A DNA stretch of 64,000 bases, from positions 1 to 64,000 of the forward strand of contig JAJPKQ010000022.1 of assembly GCA_021323635.1 (NCBI GenBank). The letters are read 5' to 3'. Shown one piece after another: positions 60,532-64,000 of this stretch (position 1 is its first letter; the number at the start of each line of letters is the position of its first letter). Source of the DNA: a bacterium (GTDB taxonomy: Bacteria; Actinomycetota; Thermoleophilia; Solirubrobacterales; Solirubrobacteraceae). The translations under genes were made by a program, and so were the position numbers. The notes under the pieces were generated by a model. It saw only the letters and a list, made by a program, of their open reading frames with translations, was not told the DNA's origin and searched no databases.

Positions 60532-61442
60532 GCGACCGAGCGGCGCTTGCAGCGCGCTTCGAGCGCGAGCGCGCACACCTGCAGCGGGTCGCCTATGCGC
60601 TGCTCGGCTCGCTGAGCGAGGCGGAGGACGTCGTCCAGGAGGCATGGCTGCGCCTCGAGCGCGTGCGCGATGCTGCTGCGATCGGCGACCTGCGCGCGTG
60701 GCTGACACGGACGGTCGCGCGCCTTGCGCTCGACGTGCTTGGCAGCGCGCGCAGAAGACGCGAGCAATACGTCGGCCCCTGGCTGCCTGAGCCGCTCATC
60801 GGCCGTGCGGAGCCGGTGGCGGCCGGCTCTGGGGGCGCGCTCGCGCAGGACCCGGCCGATCGGGTCACCCTCGACGAGTCGATCTCGATGGCGCTTCTGA
60901 TCGTGCTCGAGCGCCTGACCCCGGCCGAGCGTGTGGCCTTCGTGCTCCATGACATCTTCGGGCTGACCTTTGAGCAGGTTGCGGAGGTGAGCGGTCGCAG
61001 CGCTCCTGCCGCGCGCAAGCTCGCGCAGCGCGCGCGTCGCCACGTGGAGACGGGCCGCCCGCGCAAGCCCGCCTCCGCGCCCCAGCAGCGCGAGCTTGCC
61101 CTGGCCTTCGCTACGGCATGCAACGAGGGCGACCTCGAGCGGCTGATGGCGCTGCTCGATCCGGAGGTCGTATGGCGGACTGACGGCGGCGGGGTCGTGG
61201 GCGCAGCGCGCAAGGTCCACCGTGGCGCGCAGCGGGTGGCGCGCGCAATGATCGCGCTGGCTGCGCGCGGCAACGCCAGCGCTGCCCGGCTGGCGGAGGT
61301 CAACGGCGCGCTTGGCCTGCTGACGCGCGGTGAGGACGGCGTGCTGAGCGTCATCTCGCTGACGATCGACGCCGACCGGATCATTGCGATCGACATCATC
61401 CGCAACCCCGACAAGCTGCGGCTGCCCTCGAGCCTGCTGTGA
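60528..61442 (+). CDS. sigJ: ECF41-family sigma factor (SigJ type) with SnoaL-like C-terminal domain
   Basis: 304 residues from the GTG overlapping the oxidoreductase stop. Sigma-70 region 2 (about 5-75, ALLGSLSEAEDVVQEAWLRLERV) and region 4 (about 120-180) are followed by a SnoaL-like domain (about 190-300). The three ECF41 signatures are all visible: YVGPWLPEP in the linker, DGGG followed by ARKVHRG, and NPDKL near the end. In this group the fused domain replaces an anti-sigma factor and tunes activity. It should transcribe its own operon. Confidence 0.93.
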   Translation: MSDRAALAARFERERAHLQRVAYALLGSLSEAEDVVQEAWLRLERVRDAAAIGDLRAWLTRTVARLALDVLGSARRRREQYVGPWLPEPLIGRAEPVAAGSGGALAQDPADRVTLDESISMALLIVLERLTPAERVAFVLHDIFGLTFEQVAEVSGRSAPAARKLAQRARRHVETGRPRKPASAPQQRELALAFATACNEGDLERLMALLDPEVVWRTDGGGVVGAARKVHRGAQRVARAMIALAARGNASAARLAEVNGALGLLTRGEDGVLSVISLTIDADRIIAIDIIRNPDKLRLPSSLL

Positions 61443-61454
61443 GCGAAGCGGCGC

Positions 61455-62129
61455 TCATCGGGGCTCAAGCTGCCAGTGGCGGACGACCGCGGCGTCGCGC
61501 TCGCCTGCCTTCATCCGCGCCCGGTCGCTCGCATCGGCGGCCTGGATCGGGGTCAGCGCAAAGCGGCTGACCGTCCGTTGGGCGCCCGCCTGGTCGGTGT
61601 AGTGCAGCTCGATGCGAATCGGCTCTTGGGAGGAGATCGCGCGTGCAACCTCACCGTGGCGCTCCTCCTCTGCATCGCGCAGCGCGCCCTGCCAGAGCCC
61701 GACGTCGCCGGGCGGGATGTAGAGGTCGCGCCGCTGGGCGCGCAGCTGCTCGAGCGGCGCGTGCTCGCGCTCACCGCCGGCCCCGGCCGCGCATGCATGC
61801 CAGCCGGTCAGCACCGCGATCCCCGAGCCGATGTTGCGCAGGCTGAGCGCAAGGTATACGACGCCGTCCCTGTGCAGGGCGACGCCTGCTCCGCCCGGCA
61901 CGGAGACCCATTGGCCGTCGCCGAACATGATGCGCTGCGCAGCGTCCTGCGTGCGCGAGTGCATGAGCAGCGCGCGGCGCTGGTCGCGCAATGCCTGCTC
62001 GGCGATCCGTGCGCTGCGGTTTGCCGAGCGCACGCTTGCAAAGGTGGCGATCGCCAGGACGAGGGTCCCGAGCGCAGTCGCAAGCGAGGCGATCGTCGAC
62101 CAAGCGCTCGCGCTGAGGGCGAGGGTCAT
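61455..62129 (-). CDS. Membrane-anchored hypothetical protein
   Basis: 224 residues from the ATG at 62129. One N-terminal helix at about 14-34, a short coiled-coil (SARIAEQALRDQRRALL), then a beta-rich domain with VSVPGGAGVALHRDGVVYLALSLRNIGSGIAVL, a pattern seen in proteins of the 'hypothetical with N-terminal membrane helix and NIG(S/P)G strand' type common in actinobacteria. Function unknown. Convergent with the sigma gene (12 nt between stops). The track start at 62240 adds residues without family character. Confidence 0.65.
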   Translation of the reverse strand: MTLALSASAWSTIASLATALGTLVLAIATFASVRSANRSARIAEQALRDQRRALLMHSRTQDAAQRIMFGDGQWVSVPGGAGVALHRDGVVYLALSLRNIGSGIAVLTGWHACAAGAGGEREHAPLEQLRAQRRDLYIPPGDVGLWQGALRDAEEERHGEVARAISSQEPIRIELHYTDQAGAQRTVSRFALTPIQAADASDRARMKAGERDAAVVRHWQLEPR

Positions 62130-62214
62130 GGCATCAGATCCTAAGTGGCGGACCACGCCGAGGGCCCCTGCTCTGCTCGGGTGCCATCGATGCTGCTCAG
62201 CTAGGATCGCTGCC

Positions 62215-62430
62215 GTGCGCAGAGTGATCGTGGAATGCACGCGCGGCGGGCGCTACTCGACGATCTGGCTGCCGTTCGGGTCGCTGAAGGCGATCCGGCT
62301 CGGTCGCACGCGCATCCAGTACTGCCCGATACACCGTCGCTTTGAGCGCGTGCGCAAGGTCGATCCACGCTCGCTCTCCCGGCGGGCGCGCCGCCGTGCC
62401 CAGGCGCTGCGCGACCTGCCGATCCCCTGA
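62215..62430 (+). CDS. Small basic Cys/His protein, 71 residues
   Basis: GTG start with AGGA eight bases upstream; it is the C-terminal part of a longer track ORF whose N-terminus overlaps the opposite gene. Two motifs, ECTRGGRYSTIWLPFGSLKAIRLG and YCPIHRRFERVR, place one Cys near each end of a beta-rich core with a CPxH end, suggesting a small zinc- or nucleic-acid-binding fold. The last 20 residues are Arg-rich. I recognise similar small actinobacterial proteins by the CPxHRR end but no function is known. Confidence 0.6.
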   Translation: MRRVIVECTRGGRYSTIWLPFGSLKAIRLGRTRIQYCPIHRRFERVRKVDPRSLSRRARRRAQALRDLPIP

Positions 62431-62627
62431 GCGGGGGCCGCCCGCCTCGCATCGCCGCCGGCCTCGCGGCGCTCTCCACCCGTGTCCGGAACCCCGGAGC
62501 GATCGTTCGGGGCTATGCTCGCTTCATGGCCATCAAGCGGCCTATGCGCCCTTGCATCAGCGCTGCAGGCAGAGCGGCCCGGCGGTTGGGTGTCGGGAGA
62601 GGGAGCCGCGCGGGCGGGAGCTGAGCG

Positions 62628-63386
62628 GTGGGCGAGGAGCAGACAGTTCGCGTGATCGTGGAGCGCCGGCGCCGCCGCAGCGGGGTCGGCAAGGCGCTCC
62701 TCGCGATCCTCGTCGTCGCCTTCGCCGTCCACTACTGGTACGTCTCGCTGGCGCTGCTTGGCACCGCCGCACTCAGCGGGCTGCTGGTGCGCTCGCGAGG
62801 CTCCAAGCGGCGTGGGATCGCAGCGAGCGGACCGCAGGATCCGTGGCTGAACGAGGTGGCGGTCGCGCTTGCGGAGCTTGACCTGAGCGAGGTCGCGCGC
62901 AATACCGGCGCGCAGCTCGGGGGAGCGCCGGTGGAAGGCGACATCGGCCTCTCCGACCAGCGGATGACGATCTACGCCAACCTCTTTGCCAGCGACGCCC
63001 TCGCCCGGCAGGCGGAGATGGGCCTGCGCGCGCAGCCCCAGGTGCGCCAGTCAAGCGCGAACGGCCGCACCGCAATCGTCGCGGATGGGCGCATCCTCTA
63101 TGTGGCAAGCGCCAAGTCCGGCGTGGTGGACGAGTTTCGGCTCGAGGAAGTCAGGCGTGCGGTCGACCAGATCGCCCTGCCGCCCGCGCTCGCGAATCAA
63201 TCTGCCGCCCGCGCTCGCCCGCTCGGCGCCGCAGCGGCGCCCGCGCTCGCCGAAGCTCACCAGCAGCCCGCGGTCGCTCCTGACGCGCTCGAGCAGCTGC
63301 ATCGCCTCGGCGAGCTGAGGGAGCGTGGGCTGCTTACCGAGGAGGAGTTCGCCGCCAAGAAGGCTGAGCTGTTGCGACGCATCTGA
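62628..63386 (+). CDS. SHOCT-domain membrane protein
   Basis: 252 residues. Two hydrophobic segments at about 22-60, a cytoplasmic domain with a restriction-endonuclease-like or PH-like middle region (about 75-185), and a C-terminal SHOCT motif (LHRLGELRERGLLTEEEFAAKKAELL). SHOCT is a short oligomerisation motif found at the ends of many small membrane proteins. The role is unknown. GTG start. It converges on the trpB-like gene with 35 nt between. Confidence 0.75.
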   Translation: MGEEQTVRVIVERRRRRSGVGKALLAILVVAFAVHYWYVSLALLGTAALSGLLVRSRGSKRRGIAASGPQDPWLNEVAVALAELDLSEVARNTGAQLGGAPVEGDIGLSDQRMTIYANLFASDALARQAEMGLRAQPQVRQSSANGRTAIVADGRILYVASAKSGVVDEFRLEEVRRAVDQIALPPALANQSAARARPLGAAAAPALAEAHQQPAVAPDALEQLHRLGELRERGLLTEEEFAAKKAELLRRI

Positions 63387-63421
63387 GCGCGCGCGGCGGG
63401 CTGCTGAGGCGTTATCGCCGC

Positions 63422-64000
63422 CTATCCCGCGATCGCCGGCGCCTCGGGGAGGTGGGAGAGCGCCTCGCGCAGCTGCGACTCGGAGAGCTCGAGGTCCGCG
63501 AGCTCGCCGGCGCGATAGGCCTGATAGGCGGACATGTCGAAGTGCCCGTGACCGGAGAGGCCGATCAGGATCACCGGTGCCTCCCCCGCCTCCTTTGCGG
63601 CCTCTGCAAGGTCGAATGCCGCGCGCAGCGCGTGCGCGGCCTCCGGGGCTGGGATGATGCCCTCGGCGCGTGCAAAGGCGATCGCCGCCGCAAACGCATC
63701 GGATTGGCGGATCGCGCTCGCCTCGACGATGCCCTCGTGCACGAGCTGGCAGAGGCTTGGCGCGTCGCCGTGATAGCGCAGCCCGCCTGCGTGCAGCGGC
63801 GGCGGGATGAAGTCGTGCCCGAGCGTATACATCGGCATCAGCGGCGTCATCCCCGCCGAGTCGCCGAAGTCATAGCGGTACTCGCCGCGGGTCAGCGTCG
63901 GGCAGGCTGAGGGCTCTGCGGCGATGTAGCGGGTGCTGCTCCCGGCGCGCATGTCGCGGCGGATGAAGGGGTAGGCGAGCCCTGCAAAGTTGGAGCCGCC
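63422..64000 (-). CDS. trpB: Tryptophan synthase beta chain, TrpB2 type, C-terminal part
   Basis: The last 192 residues are inside the window; the gene starts beyond the right edge. [15 protein letters not shown] is the PLP-phosphate loop in the TrpB2 form, followed by [38 protein letters not shown], the TrpB2-specific segment, and the [10 protein letters not shown] end loop (ordinary TrpB: GSGRGDKD). TrpB2 enzymes condense indole with serine and often lack a TrpA partner. The track start (ATG 63952) is internal. Confidence 0.93.
   Translation of the reverse strand, partial: GGSNFAGLAYPFIRRDMRAGSSTRYIAAEPSACPTLTRGEYRYDFGDSAGMTPLMPMYTLGHDFIPPPLHAGGLRYHGDAPSLCQLVHEGIVEASAIRQSDAFAAAIAFARAEGIIPAPEAAHALRAAFDLAEAAKEAGEAPVILIGLSGHGHFDMSAYQAYRAGELADLELSESQLREALSHLPEAPAIAG

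Overview
The window is a high-GC, gene-dense chromosomal segment with strong G/C third-position bias. It carries a mycobacterial-type FHA / Ser-Thr kinase / PP2C phosphatase / class B PBP cluster, PspC-fused histidine kinases and an ECF41 sigma factor. I read it as an actinobacterium, most likely from the deep Thermoleophilia/Solirubrobacterales side; that placement is an inference from gene content, not a database match. No tRNA, rRNA, IS element or CRISPR array is visible.

Layout. 1-1.9 kb (minus strand): start of prephenate dehydratase, a DUF4446 protein and a single-pass surface protein. 2-10.9 kb (plus): envelope-growth control operon with an atypical kinase, fhaA, fhaB, PP2C phosphatase, class B PBP, PASTA kinase pknB and D-Ala-D-Ala ligase. 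It has no rodA/ftsW between the phosphatase and the PBP, the usual actinobacterial place. 10.8-12.3 kb (minus): dedA-uppP lipid-carrier pair. 12.4-28.3 kb: exopolysaccharide/surface-glycan locus with a DUF354 protein, lipoprotein, CapD/FlaA1-type dehydratase, LytR_C membrane protein, a ComA-like phosphosulfolactate synthase, Wzy-like ligase/polymerase, Wzx-like flippase, three glycosyltransferases, the initiating sugar transferase, an ATP-grasp ligase and a zinc-ribbon/discoidin-like membrane protein. 28-38 kb: accessory metabolism and regulation (hydrolases, SDR, WYL regulator, VOC protein, two-component system, ABC transporter). 38-45.5 kb (minus): thiC under a TPP riboswitch, a cytidylate-kinase-like protein, two DHA2-type MFS exporters and pgi. 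45.5-51.4 kb: XRE/MmyB-type regulator, a hotdog thioesterase, and a Pls/PosA-type membrane NRPS translationally coupled to its own 4'-phosphopantetheinyl transferase. 51.6-55.3 kb: divergent flavin monooxygenase and P450-TetR. 55.4-64 kb: a 1241-residue secreted PKD protein, an NDH-2-like oxidoreductase plus ECF41 sigma factor with a matching autoregulatory promoter, small hypotheticals and the C-terminal part of a TrpB2-type tryptophan synthase beta chain.

Two observations stand out. First, the Pls-like synthetase, whose hand-read adenylation code (DAESIGTVVK) looks like a basic-amino-acid, lysine-type code, suggests an uncharacterised cationic homo-poly(amino acid) pathway. Second, glutamate codon choice switches with protein topology: in eight hand-counted genes the predicted extracytoplasmic segments use GAA 110 times and GAG 23 times, while cytoplasmic parts of the same genes use GAA 5 and GAG 75. 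The switch happens inside single genes at the membrane segment and does not affect Gln or Lys codons where I checked.
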